64,000 bases of DNA from Gammaproteobacteria bacterium (GTDB lineage Bacteria > Pseudomonadota > Gammaproteobacteria > Ga0077536): positions 1 through 64,000 of the forward strand of contig JADLGE010000083.1 of assembly GCA_020849475.1 (NCBI GenBank). The letters are read 5' to 3'. Of this stretch, positions 17,649 to 30,602 are shown one piece after another (position 1 is the first letter of the stretch; the number at the start of each line of letters is the position of its first letter). The notes under the pieces are model-generated. The model did not search any database, was not told the DNA's origin, and was given only the letters and a program-made list of their open reading frames with translations. The translations under genes were made by a program, and so were the position numbers.

Positions 17649-19100
17649 ATGTCGATCGTAACCGAGCCCTCACTGCTCATTCATCGTCGCACCAAGATAG
17701 TCGCCACCGTCGGGCCGGCATCGAGTTCAGAGGAAGCCATCACCGCCCTCATCGAAGCCGGCGTGAATGTCTTCCGCGTCAATCTTTCCCACGGCAGTCA
17801 CGCCGCCCACGGCGCGGCGATAGCTTTGATTCGACAGGTCGCGCAGCGCCTCGGCACACCGACGGCGATACTCGCCGACCTGTGCGGCCCCAAGATTCGC
17901 ACCGGCAAGTTCCGCGACGGCAGCGTGGAACTCATCGCTGGCAGCAGTGTGACCGTGACCACCGCCGAGGTGCTCGGTGACGAGAAACTCATCCCGTCGC
18001 AATACACGGCCTTACCGCAGGACGTAGCACCCGGCAATCGCATTCTGTTGAACGACGGCGCGGTGGAACTGCGGGTGGTGGCGGTGCGCGGCCAGGACGT
18101 CGAATGCGTGGTGGTGGCAGGCGGCCCGGTCGGCAATCACAAGGGCATCAACCTGCCGGGCACGGCGGTGTCGGCGCCATCATTGACCGACAAGGACCGC
18201 GCCGACGCAGTGTTCGCGCTCGCCGCCGGCGTCGACTTCATCGCTTTATCTTTCGTGCGCAACGGTGAAGACATCAGTTCCCTGCGCGCGATAGTCGACG
18301 CCGCCGAGTCCAAGGCCGGCATCATCGCCAAGATTGAAAAGCCCGAAGCGCTCGCCAACAGCGAAGACATCATCGCGCGCGCCGACGGCATCATGGTGGC
18401 GCGCGGCGATCTCGGCGTTGAACTCAATCCCGAGCAGGTGCCGCTGGCGCAGACGCAGTTGATCACCCGCGCGCGGCAACTCAACAAGCCGGTCATCGTC
18501 GCGACCCAGATGCTGGAGTCGATGATCACCAATGCGCGGCCAACCCGCGCCGAAGTCTCCGACGTGTCCTTCGCGGTGGCGAGCGGCGCCGACGCCGTGA
18601 TGCTGTCCGGTGAATCGGCGGTCGGCAAGTTTCCGGTCGCGGCGGTGCAGATGATGGACCGCGTGGCGCGTCAGACCGAGGCCTACTACTGGCACGCCGG
18701 GCTGGCCTTTCCCGGCGGCCATGCACCGACCACCGTGCCGATGCCTTTCGGCGACGCGATCGCCGATGCCACAGCGCGTCTCGTGACTGATTTACGCGCG
18801 CGTGCGGTGATGGTGATTTCGATGCACGGCATGACCGCCGCCACGATAAGCGCGGCGCGGCCGGCGGCGCCGGTGGTGGCCATCTCCTGCGATCAACAGA
18901 CCTGCCGCCGCATGAGTCTCATGTGGGGCATGATTCCCCACTATGTCGCCAGCGTCGGCGCGGAGAATCCCAACCAGATAGCGCGCCGCGTGGCACGCGA
19001 ACTCGGCTTGGCCAAGGATGGGGGTTACGTGGTGATGGTGCGCGGCTTCAATGCCGACCCCGCCATCAATTCACCGTCGATGACGGTGTTGCAGGTGTAA
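17649..19100 (+). CDS. pyk: Pyruvate kinase
   Basis: 483 aa from the ATG at 17649. An earlier frame start overlaps lon and encodes a non-conserved lead. It catalyses phosphoenolpyruvate plus ADP to pyruvate plus ATP, the last step of glycolysis. Visible motifs are RRTKIVATVGPAS, FRVNLSHGSH, DLCGPKIRTG, IAKIEKPEAL (the catalytic lysine signature) and MVARGDLGVEL, followed by TQMLESM. The C-terminal allosteric domain is complete. It is more likely type II (PykA-like) by length, but this cannot be decided by eye. Confidence 0.95.
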   Translation: MSIVTEPSLLIHRRTKIVATVGPASSSEEAITALIEAGVNVFRVNLSHGSHAAHGAAIALIRQVAQRLGTPTAILADLCGPKIRTGKFRDGSVELIAGSSVTVTTAEVLGDEKLIPSQYTALPQDVAPGNRILLNDGAVELRVVAVRGQDVECVVVAGGPVGNHKGINLPGTAVSAPSLTDKDRADAVFALAAGVDFIALSFVRNGEDISSLRAIVDAAESKAGIIAKIEKPEALANSEDIIARADGIMVARGDLGVELNPEQVPLAQTQLITRARQLNKPVIVATQMLESMITNARPTRAEVSDVSFAVASGADAVMLSGESAVGKFPVAAVQMMDRVARQTEAYYWHAGLAFPGGHAPTTVPMPFGDAIADATARLVTDLRARAVMVISMHGMTAATISAARPAAPVVAISCDQQTCRRMSLMWGMIPHYVASVGAENPNQIARRVARELGLAKDGGYVVMVRGFNADPAINSPSMTVLQV

Positions 19101-19112
19101 TTTTAATTTCGC

Positions 19113-19142
19113 CTGTAGGTGCGAATGAATTCGCACCTACAG
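19113..19142. repeat. REP-like palindrome, copy 1 (bidirectional terminator)
   Basis: A perfect 13-bp inverted repeat CTGTAGGTGCGAA/TTCGCACCTACAG with a TGAA loop, located between the convergent pyk and ssb stops. The inner 28 nt are identical to a second copy at 36469-36496, also between convergent genes. The form resembles short REP palindromes of gammaproteobacteria and probably ends transcripts from both sides. Confidence 0.8.
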
Positions 19143-19153
19143 AAGAGTGCGAC

Positions 19154-19633
19154 CTAAAACGGAATATCGTCGTCGAAATCCATCGGTGGTTCGGCTTGAC
19201 CACGCGGCGCGCTGTCATTCCGGCCGCCACCGCCACCGCCACCGTAGTTTGAGCCACCGCGTTCACCGCCACCCGACGGCCCGCCACCACCACCGCCGCG
19301 GCCGCCGAGCATCTGCATGTCGCTGGCGACTATCTCGGTGCTGAATTTCTCGTTGCCGTCCTTGTCCTGCCACTTGCGGGTCTGGATGCGGCCTTCGATG
19401 TAGAGCTGCGAGCCCTTCTTCACATACTGCTCGACGATTTCCGCGAGGCGGCCGAAGAACACCACGCGGTGCCATTCGGTGCGCTCCTGGGTCTCGCCGC
19501 TGTCCTTGTCGCGCCAGGTGTCGGCGGTCGCCAGGCGCACATTGGCGACGGCGGCGCCGCCGGCCGTGTAGCGCACTTCGGGGTCGGCGCCGAGATTGCC
19601 GATCAGCATGACTTTATTGAGGCCACGTGCCAT
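19154..19633 (-). CDS. ssb: Single-stranded DNA-binding protein
   Basis: 159 aa. The N-terminal OB-fold (about 1-110) has [36 protein letters not shown] and [18 protein letters not shown] glycine-rich linker of about 35 residues follows, then the acidic tip DFDDDIPF that recruits replication and repair partners. It coats ssDNA as a tetramer. It lies in the same minus-strand direction as the YajR-like transporter and close to uvrA, as ssb often does. No SOS box is visible upstream. Confidence 0.97.
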   Translation of the reverse strand: MARGLNKVMLIGNLGADPEVRYTAGGAAVANVRLATADTWRDKDSGETQERTEWHRVVFFGRLAEIVEQYVKKGSQLYIEGRIQTRKWQDKDGNEKFSTEIVASDMQMLGGRGGGGGGPSGGGERGGSNYGGGGGGGRNDSAPRGQAEPPMDFDDDIPF

Positions 19634-19715
19634 GGGTATTTGCTCCTTCGGGATGTTGAGGCGACCTTCCGTGGTCGCTGTAAGGCCGGGATTCTACCCA
19701 AGCCGGCGCGCGTCG

Positions 19716-20906
19716 TCAGTCCTGTGGCGCGGCGTCCAGTGCCGCGCCGGGGGCGCGCAGCGCGGCGACCAACCACACCAGGCACAGCCCGGCGCAGACC
19801 GCCGGCACCAGGGCGAAGCCGAGGCGGCCTGCAACGAAGCCGCCCAGCGTGCCGCCGATGAACATGCCGAGGAACTGGAAGGTCGCGTAGGCGCCGAGCG
19901 CAGTGCCTTTGTAGGCCGGCGGCGCTACCCGTGAGATGAGGCTCGGCAAGGAAGATTCAAGGAAGTTGAAGGCGGTGAAGAACACCGTCAGGGCAATGTA
20001 GGTGCCGACTCGCTGGTGCCAGGTCAGCCACAGCAGGATCTCCGCCACGCACAGCATGGCGATGGCCGAGCAGGAGACTTTCATCAACCAGCCCGGCCGC
20101 ATGGACAGGCGAATCAGCGGCGCGACCAACACGATCGAGGCCAGCAGCACCGGCAGGTAGACGGTGTAATGGCGGGCGGTGGGCAGACCCAGGCCCTCAC
20201 GCAAATCGACCGGAATGGCGACAAAGCTTGCCGCCAGCACCAGGTGCAAGGCCAGCACACCGAAGTACAGCACGCGCAATTGTGGTGCAGTGACCGCGGC
20301 CCACGAGATGCGCGAGCTGCGTTGCGCCTGCGCGGCGGGTGAAGGCACCACGTAGAACAGCACCGGCAGGGCCAATGCGCCGGCCAGACCCGAGGCAATG
20401 AACAAGCCGTTCAGGCCGACCGCGCCATCGATGATCGGACCCACCACGAAGGCCACCGAGAACGCGATGCCGATGCTTATGCCGATGATGGCCATGACCT
20501 TGGTTCGCTGCGATTCGCGGGTCAGGTCGGCCGCCAGCGCGAGGGTCGCGCCCGACACCGCGCCCGCGCCCTGCACGGCGCGGCCGATCAAGACCGGCAA
20601 AATATGATGGGCAAACGCCGCGATGCACGAGCCGAGCGTAAATATGACGAGCCCCATGGCGATGACCGGCTTGCGGCCCAGGCGGTCGGACAGCGTGCCG
20701 AAAGGGATCTGCAGGCAGGCCTGGGTCAGGCCGTAGATGCCGAGCGTCAGTCCGACCATGAACGGCGTGGCGCCGGCCAGTTGATTGGCATACAGCGCCA
20801 GCACCGGCACCAGCATGAAAAGGCCGAGCATGCGCAGAAAGAACACACCTGCGAGGGCGAAGGTGGCGTGGCGTTCGGCGGGGGTGAATGCAGTGCTGAT
20901 TGACAC
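19716..20906 (-). CDS. MFS transporter, YajR-like
   Basis: 396 aa from a GTG at 20906. No ATG fits, and the longer frame to 21038 runs across the uvrA promoter and start. It has twelve predicted membrane helices. Segments FFLRMLGLFMLVPVLALYA, LGIYGLTQACLQIPFGTLSDRLGRKPVI and ALQGAGA-like RAVQGAGAVSGATLALAADLTRE closely follow E. coli YajR, but the soluble C-terminal YAM domain of YajR is missing. Probably a proton-driven exporter; the substrate is unknown. It is divergent from uvrA, an arrangement seen in other gammaproteobacteria. Confidence 0.85.
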   Translation of the reverse strand: MSISTAFTPAERHATFALAGVFFLRMLGLFMLVPVLALYANQLAGATPFMVGLTLGIYGLTQACLQIPFGTLSDRLGRKPVIAMGLVIFTLGSCIAAFAHHILPVLIGRAVQGAGAVSGATLALAADLTRESQRTKVMAIIGISIGIAFSVAFVVGPIIDGAVGLNGLFIASGLAGALALPVLFYVVPSPAAQAQRSSRISWAAVTAPQLRVLYFGVLALHLVLAASFVAIPVDLREGLGLPTARHYTVYLPVLLASIVLVAPLIRLSMRPGWLMKVSCSAIAMLCVAEILLWLTWHQRVGTYIALTVFFTAFNFLESSLPSLISRVAPPAYKGTALGAYATFQFLGMFIGGTLGGFVAGRLGFALVPAVCAGLCLVWLVAALRAPGAALDAAPQD

Positions 20907-20918
20907 GGTTGAAACGAA

Positions 20919-20948
20919 TTGAGCGCTGGTGAAAAAACGCCGTATAGT
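20919..20948 (+). promoter_or_regulatory. Promoter of uvrA
   Basis: TTGAGC (20919-20924), 18-nt spacer, TATAGT (20943-20948), giving a transcript start near 20955 and a leader of about 55 nt. A LexA box (CTGT-N8-ACAG) was looked for and not found here. Confidence 0.6.
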
Positions 20949-21010
20949 AATCGTTTGATCTTTGCCGGCGCCAGTCGCAGCCGCACGCCTTCGGAAGCCC
21001 ACAGTACTCC

Positions 21011-23872
<2,862 letters not shown>

Positions 23873-23889
23873 GGCAGCGGACGCCCGGC

Positions 23890-24531
23890 TTACATCGCGA
23901 GCTGCATGCCGAGCAGGTAGCCGTAGAGGATGACGATGGGGGCGACGGCCACCATGCCCATGGCGTGGCCGAACAGTTGCGCGAGGCCCTTGCCATTGCG
24001 GCGCGCATCGAGCCGCGCGCCAAAGTCCTGACCCAGACCGGCGGCGAGCGCCGGCAGCAAGGAACTCAAGCCGAGCAGCGCCAGGGCGCCGAGCAGGCCC
24101 GGCCACAGGCTGGCGCTGACCGCGCCCAGGTAATCGGCGAACCACGCGAATAGCAGCGCCACCGCGCCCATGCCTTGCAGCGCGTCGAGCAGCCCGGGTC
24201 GAGCCGACGGCAGCAGCATGGGCGCGACGACACGGGCCAGCAACACGGCGAGGAGCCATGCGCCCCCGCGCAGCGCATCGGCCGGCATGAGCGTGTCGAA
24301 GGACGGCGCGGCGCGAAAGCCGAACAGCGCCGGGTAGGCGAACAGCACCGCCGTCACGATCACGGCGCCACGCCACAGCGGCGCGCCGAGGCGCTGCCAC
24401 AGGCCCGGCATGCGCGGATGGTCATGGGCGAGTCGCGCCAGTCGACGCGTCAGCCATAGTTCGAGACACACGCCCGCCACCAGCACCGCCATGAGGTCGA
24501 GCATTCCTATCGACGGTGACAAGGGCAACAT
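23890..24531 (-). CDS. Integral membrane protein of unknown function
   Basis: 213 aa from the ATG at 24531. A TTG at 24567 is in frame but adds a basic 12-residue lead that reaches toward the pfkB promoter. About six hydrophobic helices are visible, among them DLMAVLVAGVCLELWL, AVIVTAVLFAYPALFGF, AWLLAVLLARVVAPMLL, ALLFAWFADYLG and MVAVAPIVILYGYLLG. No catalytic motif or known family is recognised. It is convergent with uvrA (17 bp between stops) and divergent from the PfkB-type kinase. Confidence 0.65.
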   Translation of the reverse strand: MLPLSPSIGMLDLMAVLVAGVCLELWLTRRLARLAHDHPRMPGLWQRLGAPLWRGAVIVTAVLFAYPALFGFRAAPSFDTLMPADALRGGAWLLAVLLARVVAPMLLPSARPGLLDALQGMGAVALLFAWFADYLGAVSASLWPGLLGALALLGLSSLLPALAAGLGQDFGARLDARRNGKGLAQLFGHAMGMVAVAPIVILYGYLLGMQLAM

Positions 24532-24608
24532 GCGTCGGGCCTCAGTGCGTCGGCGCAAACGAATCAAGTATCATGCCGCCCATCCCCGACCTTACAGGTA
24601 TCCACTGA

Positions 24609-25547
24609 ATGTCCGTCCTGATCTGCGGCTCGCTTGCGTTCGATAACATCATGGTGTTCCAGGACCGGTTCAAGAACCACATCCTGCCCGACAAGATCCA
24701 CATCCTGAACGGGTCCTTCCTGGTGCCGGAACTGCGCCGCGAATTCGGCGGCTGCGCCGGCAACATTGCCTACAACCTGAAACTGCTCGGTGGCGCGCCC
24801 CTCATCATGGGCACGGTCGGTATCGACTTCGCACCCTATGCAAGCTGGTTGAAAGGGCAGGGCATCGAGACCCGCTGCATCAGCACCATCGATCAATCCT
24901 TGACCGCGCAGGCCTTCATCACCACCGATCTCGATGACAACCAGATCACGGCCTTCCATCCCGGCGCGATGAATTTCTCGGCCAGCAACAAAGTGGCCGA
25001 CGCCGGCGCGGTTGAGCTCGGCATCATTGCGCCCGATGGCCGTGACGGCATGCTCGCACACGCTAGGCAGATGCACGAGGCCGGCATTCCTTTCATTTTC
25101 GACCCGGGCCAGGGCATGCCGATGTTCGACGGCGATGATTTGAAAGCGTTCATCGACATCGCCACCTGGGTGACGGTCAACGATTACGAGTCGGAATTGA
25201 TGCAGGAGCGCACCGGCCTGTCGCCCGAGGCGATCGCCGAAAGAGTCGAGGCTTGCATCGTCACGCGCGGCGGTGAAGGCTCCAACATCTATACCGGCGG
25301 CGGCCGCATCGACATTCCGAGTGCCAAGCCGGCCAGCCTCACCGATCCGACAGGCTGTGGCGATGCCTATCGCGCCGGTCTGCTGTATGGCCTGGTCAAC
25401 AAGCTGCCGTGGGAAACCACCGGTCGCATCGCGTCGCTGCTCGGCGCCATCAAGATTGCCCACGCCGGCACCCAGAACCACTACTTCACGCGCGATGAAT
25501 TCGCGGCGCGTTATGCGGCGGAGTTTGGCGCCAAGCTCGACTGGTAG
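24609..25547 (+). CDS. PfkB-family carbohydrate/adenosine kinase
   Basis: 312 aa, ribokinase/PfkB fold. Family marks are GGCAGNIAYNLKLLGG (first PfkB signature, residues about 47-62), the FDPGQGMP and VNDYESELM segments, and the C-terminal DPTGCGDAYRAGL, whose D in GCGDA is the catalytic base and forms the anion hole. The overall form matches the proteobacterial group annotated as adenosine kinase or generic carbohydrate kinase. The acceptor (adenosine or a sugar) cannot be fixed by eye. Its stop is 4 bp from that of the convergent DUF255 gene. Confidence 0.85.
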   Translation: MSVLICGSLAFDNIMVFQDRFKNHILPDKIHILNGSFLVPELRREFGGCAGNIAYNLKLLGGAPLIMGTVGIDFAPYASWLKGQGIETRCISTIDQSLTAQAFITTDLDDNQITAFHPGAMNFSASNKVADAGAVELGIIAPDGRDGMLAHARQMHEAGIPFIFDPGQGMPMFDGDDLKAFIDIATWVTVNDYESELMQERTGLSPEAIAERVEACIVTRGGEGSNIYTGGGRIDIPSAKPASLTDPTGCGDAYRAGLLYGLVNKLPWETTGRIASLLGAIKIAHAGTQNHYFTRDEFAARYAAEFGAKLDW

Positions 25548-25550
25548 CTT

Positions 25551-27548
25551 TCACTTCAGCGCGCGCAGGAAGTCATCGATGGAGGTCGCCGGCGCGCTGC
25601 AGTGCGTGCCGCGACACACGTAGGCGGTGACCGTGGCGCCCGCCTGCGCCGCGCGTGAGTCGAGAATGCCGGGCAGCGCTTTCTCATCGCTGGGGATGGC
25701 GTAACAGGTGATGTCCGACCCCGCGAGCTGTGCGAGCCGTGCCCGCCATTGATCCATCTCACGGTGGTCGTCGCCGCGCAGCAGCACATGGGGCGGCGCG
25801 CTGGCATGGCGAAAATTCGCGCCGAGCGCACTGGCGTGGGCCGGCGGCGCGCGATGCGCGGCCTGCATCGCCGCTTCGAGCGCGCGCTCGGCGGCGCGTT
25901 GATAGCGTGCATCACCGACCAGGTGCGCAAGCTCCAGCAGCGCCGTGGCGCTCATCACGTTGCCCGACGGCAGGGCGTCATCACTGAAGCTGCGCACGCG
26001 CACCAGCAGTGCTTCGTGATCGCGCGCGGTGAAATAAAAGCCGCCGCGCTGCTCATCCTCGAACTGCGTCAGCAGCACGTCGGCCAGCGCCACGGCGAAT
26101 TCAAGATCGCCGCGCCGCCAGCGGCAGTTCAGCAATTCCACAGTGGCCGCCAACATGAAGCCGTGGTCATCGAGATAGCCCGGCACGCTCGCCACGCCGT
26201 GGCGACTGGTGGCAAGCAAGCGGCCGTCGCGCCAGTGATGCTGGATGATGAAATCGAACGCACGCTCGGCGGCGGCGATGAAATCCGTTCGCGACAGCAG
26301 ACGACCGGCGCTGGCCAGCGCACGTATGGTGAGCGCGTTCCATGAAGTGAGGATCTTGTCGTCGCGGGCCGGCGCCACGCGGCTGGCGCGTGCGGCGTGG
26401 AGCTTGCGCAACTGCGCAAGCGTGGTGGCCGAGGGCGGCGTGAGCGGCTGGTTGCTGCCCGGCGCAGGGCGGCGCAAATGCCAGCGGCCTTCGAAATTGG
26501 CGGCGCCGGCCAGGCCATATTGTTCGGCAAACCCAGCGTAGTCGGCGCCCAGCAGGCTTTGCACTTCGTCGCGCGTCCACACGTAGTAGCTGCCTTCCTC
26601 ACCCGCCGCGTCGGCGTCGATGCTGGAATGGAAGCCGCCGCGCGCATCCTGCATGTCGGAAATCAGCCACTCGGCCGTCGCGCAGGCCACGGCCTGCACA
26701 TCGTCGAGTCCACGCTGCGCACCGACCTGTGCATAGAGACCGAGCAGTGCGGCGTTGTCGTAAAGCATTTTTTCGAAATGCGGAATCGACCAGTGCGCGT
26801 CGGTTGAATAGCGATAGAAGCCGCCGCCGACATGGTCCATGAGGCCGCCGGCCGCCATCGCGCGCAGACTGAATTCAACCAGGGGTGCGTGGTCGGTGAG
26901 CAGCAAGGCCAGCGCTTCGGGATGAGGGAATTTCGGTGCGCCGCCGAAGCCGCCGTGGCGGGTATCGAAGCTTTGGCGAAACTGCATGACGGCGCGCGCC
27001 ATGAGCGCCGGTTCGAAGCCGGCCGATTCATCCTCGGCGCCGGCCAGTTGCGCGTCGAGCGCGGCGCGCATGTTGTGCTTGAAGTCCGCCATCTCGCCGC
27101 CGCGTTCGCGATAGGCCTGCGCCACCCTTTGCAGCACATCGGCAAACCCCGGCCGGCCGTGACGCGGCGTATTGGGGAAATAGGTGCCGCCGAAATAAGG
27201 CATCTGGTCGTCGGGCGTCAGGAACATGGTCAGCGGCCAGCCGCCGTTGGCCTGGGTCAGCAACTGGTGCGCGGCCTGGTAGATCTTGTCGAGGTCCGGG
27301 CGCTCTTCGCGGTCGACCTTGATGTTGATGAACAGGCGGTTCATGAGCGCGGCGATGTCGGCGTCCTCGAATGACTCGTGGGCCATGACATGGCACCAGT
27401 GACAGGCCGAGTAGCCGATGGACAGCAGTATCGGCTTGTTCTCGGCGCGTGCCCGCGCCAGCGCGTCCTCGCCCCAGGGGTACCAGTCGACGGGGTTGTC
27501 TGCGTGTTGCAGGAGGTAGGGGCTGGTGGCGTCGTGCAGGCGGTTCAT
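25551..27548 (-). CDS. Thioredoxin-domain protein, DUF255/YyaL (SSP411) family
   Basis: 665 aa from the ATG at 27548; the frame opens at 27572. The N-terminal thioredoxin-like domain has the signature [17 protein letters not shown] and the redox motif C-H-W-C (SACHWCHVM). After it, a large alpha/alpha-barrel (about 200-665) resembles N-acylglucosamine 2-epimerase/glycosidase folds, with [20 protein letters not shown] and [11 protein letters not shown]. The family spans bacteria to mammals (SPATA20), and the substrate is not known. A role in redox handling of a sugar-like or protein substrate is inference. It is convergent with the PfkB kinase and divergent from lgt. Confidence 0.88.
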   Translation of the reverse strand: MNRLHDATSPYLLQHADNPVDWYPWGEDALARARAENKPILLSIGYSACHWCHVMAHESFEDADIAALMNRLFINIKVDREERPDLDKIYQAAHQLLTQANGGWPLTMFLTPDDQMPYFGGTYFPNTPRHGRPGFADVLQRVAQAYRERGGEMADFKHNMRAALDAQLAGAEDESAGFEPALMARAVMQFRQSFDTRHGGFGGAPKFPHPEALALLLTDHAPLVEFSLRAMAAGGLMDHVGGGFYRYSTDAHWSIPHFEKMLYDNAALLGLYAQVGAQRGLDDVQAVACATAEWLISDMQDARGGFHSSIDADAAGEEGSYYVWTRDEVQSLLGADYAGFAEQYGLAGAANFEGRWHLRRPAPGSNQPLTPPSATTLAQLRKLHAARASRVAPARDDKILTSWNALTIRALASAGRLLSRTDFIAAAERAFDFIIQHHWRDGRLLATSRHGVASVPGYLDDHGFMLAATVELLNCRWRRGDLEFAVALADVLLTQFEDEQRGGFYFTARDHEALLVRVRSFSDDALPSGNVMSATALLELAHLVGDARYQRAAERALEAAMQAAHRAPPAHASALGANFRHASAPPHVLLRGDDHREMDQWRARLAQLAGSDITCYAIPSDEKALPGILDSRAAQAGATVTAYVCRGTHCSAPATSIDDFLRALK

Positions 27549-27668
27549 GGCGCGGATTTCGGGCTCAAGCAAGGGGGCGCAACGCTATCACGTCGGGCGC
27601 CGCCGAGTCCGCCTCCCGGCGCTTCGAACAGTGCATAATGGCGGCCGGTTGCTGTGACGTCTCTGGCC

Positions 27669-28457
27669 ATGATTCCGTTTCCTCCTATCGATCCCGTCGC
27701 TTTCACGCTCGGCCCCGTCGCCGTGCACTGGTACGGCCTGTCCTACATCGTCGGCATCGGCCTCGGCTGGGGCCTGCTGCACGACCGCGCCGGGCGCAGC
27801 AACGGGCGCTGGACGCGCGACCAGGTGGCGGATCTGGTGTTCTACGCGGCCCTGGGCGGCGTACTCGGCGGCCGCATCGGTTACATCCTGTTCTACAACC
27901 TGCACACCTATCTTTCACAGCCCTTGTCGATACTCGCGGTGTGGCGCGGTGGCATGTCTTTCCACGGTGGCGCCATTGGGCTGTCGCTGGCCTTGGCATG
28001 GTTCGCGCGCGCCAATCAGCGCAGTTTCCTCGAGGTCGCGGACTTCCTGGTGCCGGTCGTGCCGATAGGGCTCGGGCTCGGCCGCATCGCCAATTTCGTC
28101 AATCAAGAGCTATGGGGCGCCGCCACCAGCCAGCCATGGGGGGTGCTGTTCACCAACCCCGCCGCCGGCGGCGTCGCGCGCCATCCGACCCAGTTGTATG
28201 AAGCGTTCCTCGAAGGACTGGTGCTGTTCCTGATCCTGAACGCGGTCGCGCGCAAGCCGCACGCCCATGGCACGGTGATGGCGTGGTTTCTCATGCTCTA
28301 CGCCGTATTCCGTTTCACCATCGAGTTCGTGCGCGAACCGGACGCGCATATTGGCTACCTGGCTTTCAACTGGCTGACCATGGGGCAGTTGCTGTCATTG
28401 CCGATGTTCATCATCGGCGCGGTAATGCTGGTCGCGGTCAGCAATCGCAAGGGGTAG
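27669..28457 (+). CDS. lgt: Prolipoprotein diacylglyceryl transferase
   Basis: 262 aa from the ATG at 27669. A GTG at 27654 is in frame, but the conserved N-terminus MIPFPPIDPVAF starts at the ATG. Inner-membrane enzyme with seven helices that transfers diacylglyceryl from phosphatidylglycerol to the lipobox cysteine of prolipoproteins. Signature GRIANFVNQELWG and HPTQLYEAFLEG are clear, as is MSFHGGAIG with the essential His. It sits 6 bp upstream of thyA, the common gammaproteobacterial lgt-thyA pair. Confidence 0.96.
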   Translation: MIPFPPIDPVAFTLGPVAVHWYGLSYIVGIGLGWGLLHDRAGRSNGRWTRDQVADLVFYAALGGVLGGRIGYILFYNLHTYLSQPLSILAVWRGGMSFHGGAIGLSLALAWFARANQRSFLEVADFLVPVVPIGLGLGRIANFVNQELWGAATSQPWGVLFTNPAAGGVARHPTQLYEAFLEGLVLFLILNAVARKPHAHGTVMAWFLMLYAVFRFTIEFVREPDAHIGYLAFNWLTMGQLLSLPMFIIGAVMLVAVSNRKG

Positions 28458-28463
28458 ACGAGG

Positions 28464-29258
28464 ATGCAGGCGTATCTCGATCTTCTGCGCCATGTGCGCG
28501 AGCACGGCGTGCGCAAAACGGACCGCACCGGCACTGGCACCTTGAGTGTTTTCGGCCACCAGATGCGTTTCGATTTGAGCCGTGGCTTTCCGCTGCTGAC
28601 CACCAAGAAGCTGCATTTGAATTCGATCATCCATGAACTGATCTGGTTCTTGCGTGGCGAGTCGAATGTCGCCTACCTGCGCGAGCACGGTGTGTCGATC
28701 TGGGACGAGTGGGCCGATGCCGCCGGCGAACTCGGGCCGGTCTATGGTGTGCAATGGCGTTCGTGGCCGCGTGCCGATGGCGGCGCCATCGATCAGATCA
28801 CTGAAGTCATCGACGCCATCAAGCGTACGCCCGATTCGCGACGGCTGGTGGTGAGCGCGTGGAACGTCGCCGACATTCCGCGCATGGCGCTCGCGCCCTG
28901 TCATGCCCTATTCCAGTTCTACGTGGCCGACGGTCGCCTGTCCTGCCAGATGTATCAGCGCAGCGCCGACATCTTCTTGGGCGTGCCCTTCAACATCGCG
29001 TCCTACGCCTTGCTGACACTCATGATTGCGCAGGTGTGTGAACTCGAAGCGGGCGACTTCGTGCACACCCTGGGCGATGCCCACATCTATCTCAATCACC
29101 TGCAACAGACCGATCTGCAGCTGACGCGCACGCCCTATCCCGCGCCTCGCATGGTGCTGAACCCGGCGGTGCGGTCCATCTTTGATTTCAAGCGTGAAGA
29201 CTTCGTGCTGGAAGATTACCAATGTCATCCGCATATCGCCGCGCCGGTCGCGGTGTGA
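28464..29258 (+). CDS. thyA: Thymidylate synthase
   Basis: 264 aa, the same length as E. coli ThyA. It converts dUMP to dTMP with methylene-tetrahydrofolate as carbon donor and reductant, producing dihydrofolate. The catalytic cysteine is C146 in [12 protein letters not shown], and [19 protein letters not shown] and [11 protein letters not shown] are also intact. It starts 6 bp after lgt and is followed by folA, which recycles its dihydrofolate product, so lgt-thyA-folA is probably one operon. Confidence 0.98.
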   Translation: MQAYLDLLRHVREHGVRKTDRTGTGTLSVFGHQMRFDLSRGFPLLTTKKLHLNSIIHELIWFLRGESNVAYLREHGVSIWDEWADAAGELGPVYGVQWRSWPRADGGAIDQITEVIDAIKRTPDSRRLVVSAWNVADIPRMALAPCHALFQFYVADGRLSCQMYQRSADIFLGVPFNIASYALLTLMIAQVCELEAGDFVHTLGDAHIYLNHLQQTDLQLTRTPYPAPRMVLNPAVRSIFDFKREDFVLEDYQCHPHIAAPVAV

Positions 29259-29274
29259 TGGCGGCGCGACGCGC

Positions 29275-29787
29275 GTGAAGCTGGCGCTGGTGGTGGCGAT
29301 GGCGCGCAATGGCGTCATCGGCCGTGAAGGCACTTTACCCTGGCATCTGCCGGCCGACCTGCAGCGCTTTCGCGCCATCACCATGGGCAAGCCAATCGTC
29401 ATGGGGCGACGCACCCACGAATCCATCGGTCGGCCCTTGCCGGGGCGGCGCAATATCATCTTGAGCAGTGCGCCCGATTACGTTGCGGCCGGCTGCGAAG
29501 TATTTGCCAGTCTGGACGCCGCGCTCACGGCGCTGGCCGCGGTCGACGAAGTGATGATCGTCGGCGGCGCGGCACTCTATGCCGAAGCGCTGCCGCGGGC
29601 CGCGCGCCTGTACCTCACCGACGTCGAGGCGACGCTCGACGGCGACGTGTTCTTTCCCGCCTTCGACCGCGCGCAGTGGCGCGAGGTCGCGCACGAGCCG
29701 CACGACGCGGATGAACGTAACGAACACGCTTACTGCTTTCGCGTGCTCGAACGCATCAGTCAAATGGCGCCGCCGTCGTCGACTTGA
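29275..29787 (+). CDS. folA: Dihydrofolate reductase
   Basis: 170 aa from a GTG at 29275. The first ATG in frame upstream lies inside thyA, and the next ATG is too late because it would delete the first beta strand (LALVVA). It reduces dihydrofolate to tetrahydrofolate with NADPH. MARNGVIGREGTLPWHLPADL contains the active-site D28, and GRRTHESIG and EVMIVGGAALYAEAL form the NADPH site. It starts 16 bp after thyA. Its last 32 bp overlap the end of the convergent apaH, an uncommon overlap that must constrain both C-termini. Confidence 0.95.
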   Translation: MKLALVVAMARNGVIGREGTLPWHLPADLQRFRAITMGKPIVMGRRTHESIGRPLPGRRNIILSSAPDYVAAGCEVFASLDAALTALAAVDEVMIVGGAALYAEALPRAARLYLTDVEATLDGDVFFPAFDRAQWREVAHEPHDADERNEHAYCFRVLERISQMAPPSST

Positions 29788-30592
29788 CCTGAAACAGGGC
29801 GCCGTCCTCGAGGCGCATGGCGGTCAGCTCGCCACCCCACACCGCGCCGGTATCCAGCGGATAGACGCGCAAGCTCTGCCATTCGGTCGCCGCCAGGCGC
29901 AGGGTCGACCAGTGACCGAACACGATGCGTAAATCACGACTGGCGCGCGCCGGCATGCGGAACCAGGGAATGAGACCGCTGTCGGCCGTGGGCTCGCCCT
30001 TGTCCTTGAGATCGATGCTGCCGTCGGCGCCGCAATAGCGAATGCGGGTCAGGCAATTGGTGATGTAGCGCAGGCGCGCATGGCCGCGCAGCGATGTCTG
30101 CCACTGGGCCGGTTCATCGCCATACATGTGCTGAAGGAAATCGACGAAGTCATCGCCACGCAGGACTTCTTCCACTTCACGCGCACAGGCCTGCGCGGTG
30201 GCGAGATCCCACTGCGGCGCCAGGCCGGCGTGCACCAGTGTGTAATCGAGCGTGGCATCGTGATGCAGCAGCGGCTGGCGACGCAGCCACGCCAGCATCG
30301 CGTCGCGGTCAGGCGCGTCGAGAATGTCGTCGAGCGTGTCGCGCCGCCGCGGCTTGATGCCCGGCACACAGGCGCAGGCCAACAGATGCAGGTCGTGATT
30401 GCCGAGCACCGTCACCACGCTTGCGCCGAGCGCCATCACGCTGCGCAGCACCGCGGCCGACTGCGGCCCGCGGTTGACCAGGTCGCCCACCAGCCACAGC
30501 CTGTCGCGCATTTCATTGAAGCTGACGGCTGCCAGCAGTGCCATGAGTTCGCGATGGCAGCCTTGCACATCGCCGATGGCATAGGTGGCCAT
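29756..30592 (-). CDS. apaH: Bis(5'-nucleosyl)-tetraphosphatase, symmetrical
   Basis: 278 aa. A metallophosphoesterase that hydrolyses Ap4A to two ADP and can also remove Np4 caps from RNA. Metal-binding motifs are GDVQGC at the start, GDLVNRGP, GNHD, and later LVHAGLAP and FGHWS. Length and order match E. coli ApaH. It follows apaG after 10 bp, the usual apaG-apaH order, and its 3' end overlaps folA by 32 bp on the other strand. Confidence 0.97.
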   Translation of the reverse strand: MATYAIGDVQGCHRELMALLAAVSFNEMRDRLWLVGDLVNRGPQSAAVLRSVMALGASVVTVLGNHDLHLLACACVPGIKPRRRDTLDDILDAPDRDAMLAWLRRQPLLHHDATLDYTLVHAGLAPQWDLATAQACAREVEEVLRGDDFVDFLQHMYGDEPAQWQTSLRGHARLRYITNCLTRIRYCGADGSIDLKDKGEPTADSGLIPWFRMPARASRDLRIVFGHWSTLRLAATEWQSLRVYPLDTGAVWGGELTAMRLEDGALFQVKSTTAAPFD

Positions 30593-30602
30593 GCGCGTGG
30601 CC

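Noticed and set aside
20907-21010. LexA/SOS box upstream of uvrA
   Set aside because: No CTGT-N8-ACAG match found in the intergenic region; none near ssb either.
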